The notes beneath the pieces are model-generated. The model ran no database searches, had not been told where the DNA came from, and saw only the letters and a list, made by a program, of their open reading frames with translations. Shown here piece by piece: positions 11,801-26,800 of a stretch of 64,000 nt of DNA (positions within the stretch are counted from its first letter, which is position 1; each line of letters opens with the position of its first letter). A program made the translations under genes and the position numbers. Source of the DNA: Aplysia californica (lineage: Eukaryota > Mollusca > Gastropoda > Aplysiida > Aplysiidae); NCBI RefSeq assembly GCF_000002075.1, contig NW_004797476.1:937177-1001176 (forward strand), written 5' to 3'.

Positions 11801-14800
11801 TGCATGCTTATTTTTTTATTTTTCCTCCCTTGTGTTTGAAATTTTCTGTGCTGTGGAAAGGCCACACTAGGAAGTGATCAGCGATGGATCCCCTCTCAGT
11901 TTGCTTAGGGAGAGCATCATGTCTGCCACAGCAGCCAGCCTCTCCCTCCTGTGAAGTGTAGGGCTTGTTTGTCCTCCAAACAAGGCAGAAACCAATATTT
12001 GCTTTGGTGGCCGCGAGTGCCAACTCAGCTGTATCTGAAGATATGCTCTTCGTGTTGCTGAAATATTTATTATTATTGTTGTAGTAAACGAAACTGACCA
12101 ACTGGGGCATTTTTTATTTTTGAAATGGGTGCTAGGGTTGCAGTTCAGTATGAGCATTTGATACCTTTCAACTTTTATTGGTTACTGGTTGTTTGTAATT
12201 ATTTAAGACTCAGATTATTTGGGTTTTTTAAAGAAGGTCAGCAGCGAAGAAGCAGGTGGTTGGTGGGTGCTCCAGTGTGGTCTGCTTCTTTTTCTTCTTT
12301 GCAGTTGCTATTCTCCAGATCTGTTCCTGGTGAAATGTGTGTGTGTGTGTGTGTGGGGGGGGGGGGGGGTTGTTTAAAAACAAATAAAATCTCGATGCAT
12401 ATTCCCCTAAGCTTTCATCTCCATAACAGATACTCAATAATATAAATTTGCATCAGGCGCTGGTCTATTCTTGGACCTATGGAACTATTGGTTCATTTGC
12501 CTTCCTTTTGGTGAAAAAAATATCCATCTATGTTGAATAGAAGTCTAAATATTGAAGGAGATCAGGGTGGCCTGGTTTCAGAGGTAAAATTAGGGAGAAA
12601 ACGGCCTCCAAAGTTTGGTTACTTCCTTAGCCTGAAAGTCCGTGGAAACTGAAAATTAAAATTTTTGTGCCTTTAATCAATAAAATCCACACAAAAATGT
12701 GTTTTTTAATGGACATAAAAGGTTTTGAGCCCAAAAAAGAAAATTAGAAAAAAATTGCCCATCTGCCCCAAAATGCTGATTACTTTAATTTCATTATTTT
12801 GATGAGCGCAGTCTAAGATTTTGTCTACTTGTTGCAGGTGTGAAGCGTGGAGACAGAGTTGCCATTTACATGCCTATGATTGTTGAGCTGGTTGTTGCTA
12901 TGCTTGCTTGTGCTCGCATTGGGGCTGTTCATTCCATTGTGGTAAGTGATTCACTTCAAAACTTGACTGCACTGTTTAACATTTTGTGTGTGAGTCAGAC
13001 AGAGCGGATGATTAGTGGATGCCCTGATGGGGTTTGCTCATTCTTTCCTATCAAATATCTTGTCGTCCTTATCTCCCCTTCTTCTTTTTTGCTTTTACTC
13101 TTTTGTAACACCTCTAAACTTTGGCATGGGGGCTCTCGTGGCCTAGAGGTTAAGGTGTTGGCCTCTCATTCAAAGGTCCCGGGTTTGAATACGGGTACGT
13201 AACTACCGAAAAATTTTCTTCTCTAAAATTGTCTCTTTTCACCTCCTTTCCTGCTCTCGAGCAATGTTCTGTCGTCTGCTTTCGTCTCCTCTTTCTGCCC
13301 CCATCCCTTCACCTCCTTTGCCCCTTCCTCTGGGCTCATGACTCTTTCTACAGCCTTTCTACTGCTACTCCTTGGCTCCTTCGTACTGCTGTCTTTCAGC
13401 CACTCCCCTGTTCTTCTGGCCGGAAAGATCTACACCTAACCTTCTCGGACAAGGGCGAAAAATCTCGAAGGGCCTGTGCGCACGTTAAAGATCACTTGGT
13501 GGTCAAAAATCGATTAGGTAGGCTTCGGTCGCCACCGGGGCAAAATTCAACTGAAAAACTTTATTGTGACCAAATGCAGTTGCGAGCGCCGTAAAGCACT
13601 TACCAAAAAGAAAACAAAACAACACAGAAAAAAACTTTGGCATTTAGATCTATATGACTTTATTGTGCTACTAGTGCAGTAAAACTTTTTCTTAATTCAA
13701 AAGGAAAAAAAAGTCAGGTGGAAGTATTCTTGGTGATTCAGGATGAAGTGAGCGATCTATTTTATCAGTATAAATTGTTCACAGGTAAGAATAAAACTAA
13801 GGCGGACCTTCTTTTCTTTACAGTAATGGTACCAGATGTTTTAGAATGGGCCTTGTCAATGAAGCTTTTCCTTTACGAGATTTTCTGTAGGGCTATTGAC
13901 GCTTAAAAAAAACAAACATCAATATGAACTGCTAGATTTTACCTGCCTTTTCTCTTTTCTTTTGCTGATAAGGGCACAGCTGGTCAGAGCTGGCCACAGC
14001 TGGGTTTGTGAGTGTGATATCACGGACCCACCTACTACTGCTTGTTGTGCTTTGTTTCTCTCACTCTCATCAAATTTGTAATCCTAGGTCCAGTGAAATT
14101 CATTTCTCTTTTTCTACTGTTATAAGATATAACTTTCTGGATTTTTTGTGAGTAAAGGTTTGCATGTTGCACATTACAAATTTTTTCAAAGATTAAGGTT
14201 CAGAATGGATTCAAATATGGTCATTTTTTGGCTTTATTAAATTTTTGGTTGTAGTGAATGAAAAAAAAATCAATCAAGCTTTGTTAATAGTACACATATG
14301 AATTTATAACTGTGTATTCTATGAAATTACTTATTTCTGTTTCAGTTTGCTGGGTTCTCTTCTGAATCTCTCAGTGAAAGAATAATTGATGCCAACTGCT
14401 ATGCAATTGTAACGGCAGGTATGTGCAACTTAAAAATATTTTTGTGTCTTCATGTTGCTTAGGAAAACTAACATACTTTTCATTTGTTAATTGTGGGAAT
14501 TTTGAACTGCTAATAAAATCTGTACTAGATGAAGCTACAGATCTGATTACACCCCAATTTTTTTGCTAACTCAGTTTGTAAAATTAGTCCCTTTAAATCG
14601 TTCGTGAAATGTATGTTTACTTGGATTCGTGTGGTATGTGTTAATGGGTCCCTTTAGATTTGTTCTGTTTTTTTTTTTTTACTGGACTGTTTTTGACCAT
14701 TAATCATCCATGTCCACGTGTAACATTTGTCTTAGACAGTTTGCTACCCTAGAGTTACAAAGGTCTATATTCTCGGTACCTAGTTTTGAGAAATTTGACG

Positions 14801-17800
14801 TTAAAGACTTTGAGTTTCACAATAACATGTCAAGCTTTTTCAAATGCAGTTCCTTGAATATCTTGACAACAACTCAAAATAAACTTATGATTTTGATGGA
14901 GCAGATAAAACATTTGGTTTCTGACCTCTTGGTCTTAGTAATCCAAAAGGGCCAAAAATGACAGATAGAATTTTGCAATTTTAACGTAGCAAGTTGTCAT
15001 AATGTGTACACATGGACACGGATCATAAACGGTCAAAATTAAGTTAACATAAAATGAAGAGCACAGTGTGATCTTAGGAGGTATTGTTTTATTGAGTTTC
15101 TCTATCTGTCTGCTGGGATGCTGTGTGTCATTCCTCTTCAGTCGGCCCTGACTGGCGGGGTTGAAGCAGCCGGCCGCCTAAATAATCTAAATTGTGTCTG
15201 AAAGGTGGTGTAAAATATGTACAATCAAAGACAACTTTTGGGATATTAAGACGGCTCACAAAGCTATTTACATTTGATCTATGTTCTATATGAAATGTAT
15301 TGAGATGCTTGACCAGAATTAAAACACTGAAATATTTTATATTGAAGACAATAGGCACAAGTAAAAGAAAAGTTCAGTCTTTCGAAATAGAAACAAATCA
15401 TCTGTCGTCATGAAAAAGTCAAAATTAAAACACTAAATTACTAGTATATTGGAAGCCAGCAAGAGTTACAGAAAATCTCTTTTCTAAATTGTAAAAAAAA
15501 TAATCTGAAGTAACTTGTTACAAGGTTACCAATGGCCATGGCTAATAAATTTGTTCTGGTTGAGTGTATGCGAACTTGCTTGTTCATTTTGTCAACTGTA
15601 ATGCTGATGCATACTTGCAGTTAACAGTTTTCTTTTTGCTTTGGTCTTACAGATGGTGTGTGGAGAGGATCGAAGCTGCTTAATTTGAAATCCATTGTAG
15701 ACAAGGCTCTTGAAATATGCAAAGAAAAGTGAGTGTCTTATTCCGTTGTGTTGCTTGTTTTATCTGAAGGAAACTGTTATCCTTGTTTGTGCTTGTTATT
15801 GTTTGTCTGTGATGTTTTCATTTAGATGCTGACAGTATTTATCCTATTGACTTGTGGAAAGATTATAGCATATAAATAGAGTCTATACAGAAATTCACAT
15901 TTTTTTAAAACTACTCTTCATTTAAAGCGCAAAGAGAATTTGAAGGTAAAAAGTAGATTTTATTATACTGATTGTCAATTACAATGGTCACTGAGGATAG
16001 AAGGAGAGAGGCTTTTGATCTTACCTTTGAGATGAAATTGACTGTATTCAGTTTGATTCTCTTGTTCCAGAATTCATTTGCGGGTGTTTCTTTTTCAATT
16101 TGAAATTTTTCTTTTTCATGCTTCAGAATACCCTGCAGAATATGCACCTTTTAGCTTTACAAAAATATGTGGTATTGTATTATTTCAAGTTTTACATTCT
16201 TAATTGCATAAGTGGAAATGAGATTATCAGTTGGTGTGGTGGTCTCTTTCAAAATGTCAGAATTCTTGTTGTCCAATTTCCGATTTTATTGGTAAATATC
16301 TTGCAGCCATTTTGCATTATATTGTGTTGCAATCAAAACAGATTGGGTTTCTGTTGTTTTACAATTATTTTTTTGATTGGGTAGTTGGTGGGTGCTCTGG
16401 TGTGGTTTGCTCCTTCTTTCCTATCAAACATCTATCATCCTAATCTCTCCTTCTTGTTTAATTGTGTGAGTGATTGGCGGGTGCTCTGGTGTGGTTTGCT
16501 CCTTCTTTCCTATCAAACATCTATCATCCTAATCTCTCCTTCTTGTTTAATTGTGTGAGTGGTTGGTGGGTGCTCTGGTGTGGTTTGCTCCTTCTTTCCT
16601 ATCAAACATCTATCATCCTAATCTCTCCTTCTTGTTTAATTGTGTGAGTGATTGGCGGGTGCTCTGGTGTGGTTTGCTTCTTCTTTCATATCAAACATCT
16701 ATCATCCTAATCTCTCCTTCTTGTTTGTGTGAGTGGTTGGCGGGTGCTCTGGTATGGTTTGCTCCTTCTTTCATATCAAACATCTATCATCCTAATCTCT
16801 CCTTCTTGTTTGTTTGAGTGGTTGGCGGGTGCTCTGGTGTGGTTTGTCTTCTTCTTTCCTATCAAACATCTATCATCCTTGTCTCCCCTTCTTTTTTTAT
16901 GGTTGTTAATCTCTTGTAACACCTCTAATCTTCTGGCGCTCTATGACCTTATGCAGTTGTGAGCGCCGTAAAACCTATACTAAATCTAAAACTTCTTTTT
17001 TGTGTTTGTTATTCTTATAAAACACCTCTTATGTTCAGCATTTACATGATCTTATTGTGTTGCCGGTGCCGTAAAACGCTTACTGAGATATCTTATATTG
17101 TGTTGCGTTGGAATCCAAACAAATTGGTTTCCCAGTTATTTTACGATGATTTTTTTCTCCACCAGGGGGAAACCTGTGAACAAGTGCGTTGTGGTGCGCC
17201 ATCTGAGCCCCGACGAGGAAGAGGTGACCAGTGAAGCAGACAAAGATGTGGAGGACTGTCCCGTTGCCAAACGTCCTTGTGGTAAACTCAAAGTACGTTG
17301 TTTCTAAAGTACGTTGTTTCTAAAGTATGTTGTTTCTCAATTTGTTTCATGTTTGTGCGGAAAAAGTCTAGGTGTGTTTTGTAAGGGAGGGGATAACAAT
17401 TCTTTTTTCCCGACTCACTATTCTTTTTTTGGGGGGGGGGTTATTTTTCCGGTTACGAGTATTTTTGTTTGACTAGTGTTCGTTGATGGTTGGCGGGTGC
17501 TCTGGTGTGGTTTGCTTCTTCTTTCCTATCAAACGTCTATCGTCTTTATCTCCCCTCCTTCTTTTTTGTGTTTGTTACTCTCTTGTAACATCTCTAATCC
17601 TCAGCACTTATATGACCTTATTGTGTTGCAAGTGCCGTAAAACACTTACTAAAACTAAAACTGACTAGTGTTCTGAAGTCCATGGGGGAACATGGTCTGT
17701 TAAAGGTCGTGTTTTTTGCTTACCTCTGAAGAAGTGTTGTTGGGTATCTCAAGTTGAATAATTGATTTTCCGCAAAAGTGGATGGATGATTGGTGGGTGC

Positions 17801-20800
17801 TCCGGTGTGGTTTGCTTCTTCTTTCTTATCAAGCATCTATTGTCCTTTCTCTCCTCCTTTTTTGAGTTTGTTACCCTCATGTAAAACCTCTAATCGTCGG
17901 TTCTTATATGACCTTATTGTGTTGCGAGTGCAGTAAAACTCTTACTATCTTTCTTCCCTTTTTCTGTTTGTTACTCTCTTGTAACACCTTAATCTTCAGC
18001 ACTTATATGACCTAATTGTGTTGCAAGTGCTGCAAAACCCTAACTAAAACAAAGATGACTTTTTTTGTTTTGCTCCGACCAGATTGGCTGGCAGAATGGC
18101 AGAGACGAGTGGTGGCATGTTCTCATGAGCCAGGCAAGCAAAGACTGCGCCCCGGAGTGGCTGGATGCGGAGGACCCGCTGTTTATGTTGTACACAAGGT
18201 ACTCTTTGTGCTCAGCTCAAGGGTTCCTAGACTGAGGGGGTGGTGCGGGTGGTTGGAGGGGACTCTGGTGTGGTTTGCTCCTTCTTTCCTATCAAAACAT
18301 CTGTCATCCTATCTTGCCTCCTCCTTTTTTGTGTTTGTTACTCCTTTGTAACACTTCTAATCTTACGAGTGGTCCACTTGGATAATGTCGTTATTATGTA
18401 TAAAAAATGCAAGGGGGAAGTGGGTTTTTGTTTTAGAAAGAGTTTCACAACACAGTAAGGTCATATAGGTGCTGAAGATTAGGGGTGTTACAAGCGAGTA
18501 ACAAACACAAAAAAAAGGGGGGAAGTAGGAAGTGATTATTTTTTCCGGGGAATGTCTTAGACTGGTGGTCGTTAGAGCAGGTTGGACTGTACTGTGTTTT
18601 GACTCTGTGGAATTGAAATGACTGACAGTTCTTACAGAACTTAAACAGATGGGTGATGGGTAAAGGCCAGGACTATCCGAGCAGAGAAATAAATGGTGAA
18701 CAATGATAGCAGAGAAATAAATGGTGAACAATGGTTGCCGATTTCTGTACCAAATTTGGCATGTGAAGAGAGAAAAAAACCCTGAAAGGTGATGAAGATC
18801 TCCTGTTTATGTTCCACCTGATACAAATGTTTGCTTCTTGGGGTTTTTTATAGTGAGACTTCTGTTCATTGGGGTAATGACTAGATGGGTTTTTTTATTT
18901 ACTGGTTTTATTGATTTTTAAAAACACAAGATTCAAAATGCTCCTATTCACCTGGGATAGATTTGACATTAAGGGATAAAGTTATTGTCATCAGCAAGCT
19001 GTTCAACTGTTCTAAATTGAAAAAACAAAATTATTCAGTAGACAGAAAAAGAAATAATTTTCCTAAAGAAATGTACCTTCTTTATGTATCATTTTGCTTT
19101 TTTCCGATTTACAATTTGAATTGCAACAAAAATTCTTGAGCACATGCCACCAATACCACAGATTAAGACAACACAAGAAGAGAAAGTTTTAAAATTTTGG
19201 GCCCAGTACAAGCAAACATCTGGCTGACATTCTGTTTTTATGAAATAATCCAGTCCTAATTGTCTTGTACCAGCGGCTCTACAGGCAAGCCCAAGGGTGT
19301 GCTGCACACAGTAGCAGGCTACATGCTCTACTCAGCCACCACCTTCAAATACGTCTTCGATTACCAACCAGACGACGTTTATTGGTGCACAGCTGATGTC
19401 GGATGGATTACGGGGCATTCCTACGTGTGCTACGGACCCATGGGGAATGGTGCAACAGGTGTCATTGTAAGTAATAGGATGGCCTTTAGTAGGTGCTGAG
19501 TCATTAAATTTGCTCAGCTTGAATGGTAGGCAAAGAGTAATGAGGATCTGAATGTCAAACGAGGGGCTAAGAGTGGTGAATGTACATGCATTGATATCAA
19601 GCTGATTATTGCCTAAGGCAAGTTTTTGTTTTGTCTTTCCTTTTTCTCCTTTCCTTCCTTTTCATTGTTTGCTTTCTTTATTTTTCTTTTCCTTATACGT
19701 TTTCATTCACTTTTAGCTGTTGGCAGTTGCTATGATACCCCCGGGGCGGTGCTACTGACTGAAGTGTCTTTATGCCATTCCCAAAGGGGGGACATTAATA
19801 TTTTGTTATGCACAGTAGAATTGTAAATTGTAAATGGGCTGATTTATCAATGTCATGCTCATAACTGTGCGTGAACTGCGACTGGGCACTGCTGCTTTTT
19901 CTTTCCTACTCCTTGCTATGGTCATTTATCCTCTACTTCTTCTGTATGTTTGTCACACTCTTGTGACCCGCTATTTCCTAGGTGCATTGATAGTCAAAGC
20001 AGACTTTGTGCTGTTGAAGCTAGAGATGTGAGCTGAGTAAGTCTGATTACCTTAAGGACTTCTCTGTTGACATCCATCCCTTGGCGCTCATATGACATTA
20101 TGCAGTTGCGAGGGCCATAATAACTCTGCTAAAACTAAAACTAAGCAGTTGCTGTTTTCGTCTATTAAGGAAATCAATACTTTTCTGCCTCTCTCTTTAT
20201 TATTAACATCTTTTTAGCTTTCCTTTCCTTTTAGCATTGAGTTCAGCTTGACAATAAGCAGGTAACATTTTATAATATTTTGTCAGCACAAATAATTGTG
20301 GGTTTTTTTCTACTTCTTTTTCAGTGAAGTATGGAGCTCTCAGTTTCATTTGTATTTGTCTGTTTTCCTGTACTTTGTATATGTATACACAGGTGGTTGG
20401 AGGGCACCACTGATTGGTCTTCCTTTTTTTACTTTTCCTCAGTTGTTTCTGTCTGTCTGTATTGTCTTACTTTTCCCCCCAGCTCTAAATGACTATCAAT
20501 GTACTTTTATTGATGTGCTTTTCTCTAAACAAACAAAAAGAAACAAGCATGAACCTAAAGGATCCCGCTACGGCACTTACATGACCTTGATGTGCTGAAA
20601 GAGCCATTCAACTCTTACTAAGACAAAAGAGTCCTCAGACCAGGAGGAACAACTGGGTGTGGGAGCTCTATGTGATCCAGTTGTTAATTATTTTCTTGAC
20701 TTTGAAATGCCGTTGTTCTTTTTTTCCCCCTGTTTCAGTTCGAAGGCACTCCATTCTACCCTGACGCCGGTCGGTTTTGGAATGTGGTGGAGAAGTATAA

Positions 20801-23800
20801 AGTGACCAAGTTCTACACTGCTCCAACTGCAATCCGCTCCCTGATGAAGTTTGATGACTCTTTTGTCACCAAGTAGGTTCAAAGTGAAATTAAAAAAATC
20901 ATGTATAATTTTGTAACTGAAAACAAAAAGTCTGAACAGTTTTTTTCTATATAAAAATTGAATGAAAATGTGCAATGATTTTGAGAGGGTATAAATCGTG
21001 TATTTAAAAAAATCAAATTTGTCCAGTTTGATACTTCTTCACACCCATGTGGGGCTGTGCTAGTGACTGAAGTGTCTTTAGGCCATTCCCAAAGAGGGGA
21101 CATTAATATGTTCTTATGCACAGTAGAATTGTAAATTGTAAATGGACTGATTCATCAATTCATGCTCATAACTGCCTGAACTGCAACAGGGAACTACTGC
21201 TTTTTTTTTCCTAATCCTTACTTCCTTACTGTCGTCATTTATCCTCTACTTCTTTTGTGTGTTTGTCGCACTTTTGTGACCCTCTATTTCCGGGGTGCCT
21301 TGATAGTCGAAACAGACTTTGAGCTGTTGAAGCTAGAGAGGTGAGCAGAGTAAGCCTGATTCCCTGTAAAGACTTCTCTGTTAACAACCACACCTTGGCG
21401 CTCATATGACCATATGCAGTTGTGAGCGCGGTAAAACCTCTACAAAACATTTTTTTTAAAGAGGGGGGGGGACTTTAACATTTTCTTATGCACAGTGGAA
21501 TTGTAAATGGGCTGATTCATTAATGTCATGCTCATAACTGTGCCTGATCTACAACAGGGAACTGCTGCTTTTTCTTTCCTAATCCTTACTATTGTCATTT
21601 TTCCTCTACATCTTTTGTATGTTTGTCTCACTTTTGTGACCCTCTATTTCCGGGGTGCCTTGATAGTCGAAGCAGACTTTGTGCTGTTGAAGCTAGAGAT
21701 GTGAGCAGGGTAAGTCTGATTCCCTGTAAAGACTTCTCTGTTAACTTCCTTCCCTTGGCGCTCATATGACCTAATGCAGTTGCGAGGGCAGTAAAAACTC
21801 TACTAAACTAAAACACCTTCACACACACCCACACTCACCCTCTCACACATCCTCTCACAAAAAAGGCAGTGACACTGATGATGGTGCTCCCCCCCCCAGA
21901 TATGACCGTTCTTCCCTGAAAGTGCTGGGCACGGTGGGCGAGCCCATCAACCCCGAGGCCTGGCTATGGTATCACCGTGTGGTGGGCCAGGAGAACTGTG
22001 CCATAGTGGACACCTTCTGGCAAACAGAGACGGTGAGGTTTTGTGGCGGATTTTGTTTAGTTGTTAATGAAAACGCCAGGGATAGAGAAAATTTAGTTGT
22101 AAATGAATATACCAGGGGTACAGAAAATTTAGTTGTAAATGAAGACGTCAGGAGGGAAAAAACAGGGCTGCAAGTTTTGGATGATTTTGTTTTCTTTTAA
22201 ATAAAGACATGGGNNNNNNNNNNNNNNNNNNNNNNNNNNNNNNNNNNNNNNNNNNNNNNNNNNNNNNNNNNNNNNNNNNNNNNNNNNNNNNNNNNNNNNN
22301 NNNNNNNNNNNNNNNNNNNNNNNNNNNNNNNNNNNNNNNNNNNNNNNNNNNNNNNNNNNNNNNNNNNNNNNNNNNNNNNNNNNNNNNNNNNNNNNNNNNN
22401 NNNNNNNNNNNNNNNNNNNNNNNNNNNNNNNNNNNNNNNNNNNNNNNNNNNNNNNNNNNNNNNNNNNNNNNNNNNNNNNNNNNNNNNNNNNNNNNNNNNN
22501 NNNNNNNNNNNNNNNNNNNNNNNNNNNNNNNNNNNNNNNNNNNNNNNNNNNNNNNNNNNNNNNNNNNNNNNNNNNNNNNNNNNNNNNNNNNNNNNNNNNN
22601 NNNNNNNNNNNNNNNNNNNNNNNNNNNNNNNNNNNNNNNNNNNNNNNNNNNNNNNNNNNNNNNNNNNNNNNNNNNNNNNNNNNNNNNNNNNNNNNNNNNN
22701 NNNNNNNNNNNNNNNNNNNNNNNNNNNNNNNNNNNNNNNNNNNNNNNNNNNNNNNNNNNNNNNNNNNNNNNNGGGGGGGGTGTAAAAAGCAGAGATGGTA
22801 AGTTTTTGTGAATGGTTTGTTTAGTAGTAAATGAAGACATCCGGGGGGAAAAAAGTCAGAAACTGTAAGTGTTTGGATGGTTTTGTTTAGTAGTAAATGA
22901 AAACCCCCCAAAAACATGTTAATTTTTTTGTGAATGGTTTTGTTGTATATGAAGACGCTGAGTGGGGGGAATAGGCAGTAAGTTTTCGTGGATGGTTTTG
23001 TTCTGTTATAAATGAAGAGGTGATGGGGAAAAACAGAGACTGTAAGTTTTTGGATGGTTTTCTTTAGTAGTAAATGAAGACGTTGGGAGGGTGAAAAAAA
23101 GATGGAACGTTTTTGTGGATGTATTTTTTTAGTGGTAAATGAAGACGACAAGGGAAAATGGCATTGTCCCCATTTTTAAAATGGTTTTGAGTTTAAAACT
23201 GTGAGTGCTTCATAACACTACAGTCTGACATAGCGTAATGGTGTAAAGGGAGAAAAATGGCAGGTTGTGTGTGAAAGTGAAGGGAGAATATTTTTTTCGT
23301 CCTATGAGAAGGCATGTTGGTTGTTTTTTTTTCTGTTTATTGAAGAGTTTTGTTTTTTTCCAGGGTGGTCACGTCATTACACCTTTGCCAGGTGCCACTG
23401 CCACAAAACCAGGATCTGCAGTGAGTATTGTTGTTGTTGTTTTCAAATCCCTTTAGCTGCGAGCATTTCGCTCTCCATGCAGTGAGTATAAACATTTGTT
23501 TTGTGTAGCTGACAAATTTTAGTAGTAAAAGTTTTGCGGCACGTGCAAAATGCAATCAAGTCATATAAATGCCTAAGATTAGAGGTGTTATAAGAAAATA
23601 ACTAACACGAGAAAGAAGGAGGAGAGAAAAGGACGATAAATGTTTGTTAGGAAAGAAAGAGCAACCACCATCCACTCATGGTGAACAAATGAATGTGGCT
23701 GCCAGTCAGTGGAAGATAAGAGAGGGCTGCTGGTTGGACAAAACCCAAACAAAATTTTCTCGCTACCAGACCCATTATCATGAGTTTTCGGATTTAGGAG

Positions 23801-26800
23801 GTTTGAACCTCGGCGTGGTCCGACATTTGTGTCCTTGGAAAAGGCACTTTACATGAACTTCCAATTTGGTGTGGTCCTTTCGGAGATGGATGTTAAACTC
23901 TGAGGTCCCACCTTAAATAACTTAATAGTGTTGATAGGGGGATAAGAACAGGATAAAATGGTTTGACCACCTGTTACGAATGTCACCTCGCCAGCCAGCC
24001 TTGAGAGCCTATAAGACCAGGTATTTAAGCTATAAAGGAAGAGGTAGACCACGCAAAAGATGGATCTGGACAATAAAGATGTATTTTATCTTATCATGAC
24101 CTAAGGGAGTCAAGGAAATCCTGAGGAATTATAATATCCCGATTGAAAGAGCTGCAGACCTGGCATACATACAAAACTGTATCCCCCCTTGATGCTTAAC
24201 GGCATCGGAGGATGAAAAAGTAAAAATAAAGTAAGGTAATAGGGGCTTGAACGTACACCATTTCACAATTTTTACAAAAATGTTCTCTTGTTGCAGACGT
24301 TTCCATTCTTCGGCATTGTTCCTGCTCTTCTCACCGATGATGGCCGGGAAATCACCGGACCTGGTGAGGGCTATTTGGTAAGGAAAATTTAGTTTGTCGC
24401 TTTTACTTTTGTTTTAAGTAGTAAAAGTTTGTTTTGTACATTTTTTTACTTAATTGTTCTTCAGGTGGTGATAACAAGCGATATGTAGTAATTAAGATCA
24501 TGCAATGTATACAGGCATAACTGGATCAATAACAACAACAGAAGCTGGATTGATCTTCAACGTATGCTCTATATCTTACCTTCATTGAGTGAATGTGCTT
24601 CTCTTTACTCAGACAAGCGTCTTCAAAGTATGCAATGTCTCACCCTCAATGTCTGGATATGCTTCTCTTCACTCAAACATCTTCAATGTGTGTTCTAAAT
24701 GTCCTTCCTTGTGTGGATGGGCCTCTCTTCACTCAAACAAATGCCTTCAATGTTTATTTCATAATTGTTCCCAGGTGTTCAAGCAGCCCTGGCCTGGAAT
24801 AATGAGGACCGTCTTTGGAAATCACGAGAGATTTGAGACGACTTACTTCAAGAAGTTCCCAGGCTATTACTGCACTGGAGATGGTGAGGCTTATGTTCTG
24901 TATACTGTGCTACTGGCCGTGTGTGTGTGTGTGTGTGTGTGTGGCTATGAGAACATTTGCAATACACTGAATTTTTTTTGCGTATATTTAGAAAACACCA
25001 TGTTTCACACACACACACACACACACGGCTCACTCACACACACATACCCATGGTAAAAAAAATTTTAGAGCGGTGGAGAGGTGTCTGGGTGCCGAAAATG
25101 TTTACAATTCTCTCTCACCCCCCCCCCCCCCCCCCCCCAAATAGGGGCCAAAAGTGACGAGGACGGCTACCTGTGGATCACGGGCCGCATCGACGACATG
25201 GTGAACGTGTCGGGCCATCTGCTGAGCACGGCGGAGGTGGAGTCTGCGCTGATTGAGCACGACGCTGTGGCTGAGGCCGCCTCTGTGTCGCACCCTCACA
25301 ACATCAAGGGCGAGTGCATCTACTGCTTCGTCACGCTCAAAGAGGTAGGGACCGGTGTAACTGAGAGAAGCAAAAGGGTATTGATTAGCAGCTAAACTAG
25401 CATGACACTGGGGCTTAATTAAAAATTGTTCCCAGGTATTCATGTAGCCCTGGTTTTGCCGCCCCCCTTACCACCCCCTACCCCCCCTCCCCCCCCGAAA
25501 GTGGTGTTATGCTTCTTAACATCAAAAGAGACATGACCCCCCCCCCCCTAAAAAATACCCAATAACAAACAAACAAACAAAACCCCCACTAAAAAACAAA
25601 ATCATTTGAGTCGATGGCGATAATGATGATCTTTGTGAAGCTGTTCTCAAGAAGACAAGACTTTCTGTGTCTTGTTGAGTGTCGTTTTAGTTAAATGATT
25701 TTGAAGTAAATTTAAAAGGTGTTTCGAATCAGTAATCTTTCGTGTGGTCTGCTCCTTGCGCTTCTGTCCAGCTTTCCAGTTGTCCTTATCTGTTCCTGAT
25801 GAAAAGTAGCCATTACTGTATTATTGTGGAGACTACAATTGTGGGTGGTTGGTGGGTGCTCTGGTGTGGTTTGCTTCTTCTTTCCTATCAAACATCTATC
25901 GTCCTTATTTCCCCTTCTTCTTTTTTGTGTTTGTTACTATCTTGTAACACCTCTAATCTTCTGGCACTCATATGACCGTATGCAGTTCCAAGCGCTGTAA
26001 AACCTCTACTAAAACTAAAACTAAGACCACAATTATTTGGTGGGTGCTCTGATGTTGTTTGCTCCTTCTTTCTTATTAAACAATTGTCCTTATCTGTCAT
26101 CTTTTTTTTGTGTTTGTTACTCCCTTGTAATACCTCTAATCTTTGGCACTTATATGACTTAGTTCTGTTGCATGTGCTTAAACTCTTGCTAAAACATAAA
26201 ACTGTCTTGTCATGAAATGCTGGCTATGGTTTTTGTATACCCATTGTTTCAATTTTTTTTCAGGGTGCGACTTTCTCAGATAATCTGGTTGTGGAACTGA
26301 AATCGATGGGTAAGATTAATTTAATGTAGATAACTCTTGTTTCATAGCTTCTGTATGGGATAGAAAGATATATAAATGCAATCTGTGGGTGGGTGGTGGG
26401 TGCTCTGGTGTGGTAGCTCCCTTCTATCCTATCAAACATCTGTCGTCTATATCTCCCTCCTTTTTTATATTAGTTACTCTATTGTAATACCTTAATCTTC
26501 AGGCAGGTGGTTGGAGGGCGCCACTGGTAGGTCTTACTTCTTTACTTTCCCTCTGCTGTTTCTTAATCATCTTTTTCTCAAATAGGCTGGATGGCATATA
26601 TGAGTTCTGTGCCCTTTTTTATTTCTATTTAGACTTTTATTAAATTAACTCACTGAGCCCTGAGTTGTTTATTTTTGCTTTAGCACAATTTATAAACCTT
26701 GTTTTTTTAAACGGGTATTTCAAAACCAAACTACAGAATAGACTGAGATAAGTTGTGGACAGTGCTGGAAGAATACGGAACCAGAGGGCAGCTACTGGAT

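Noticed and set aside
13128-13200. tRNA gene (A and B boxes)
   Set aside because: It is the head of a SINE with a target duplication. The same holds for 52590-52664, 44190-44240 and 55245-55315.
16551-16962. Overlapping frames of about 80 codons with repeated [13 protein letters not shown]-like text
   Set aside because: They are read-through of the tandem family B heads.
22129-23151. Long minus-strand frames of 340 and 230 codons
   Set aside because: They consist mostly of the N gap and minisatellite units; no protein is implied.
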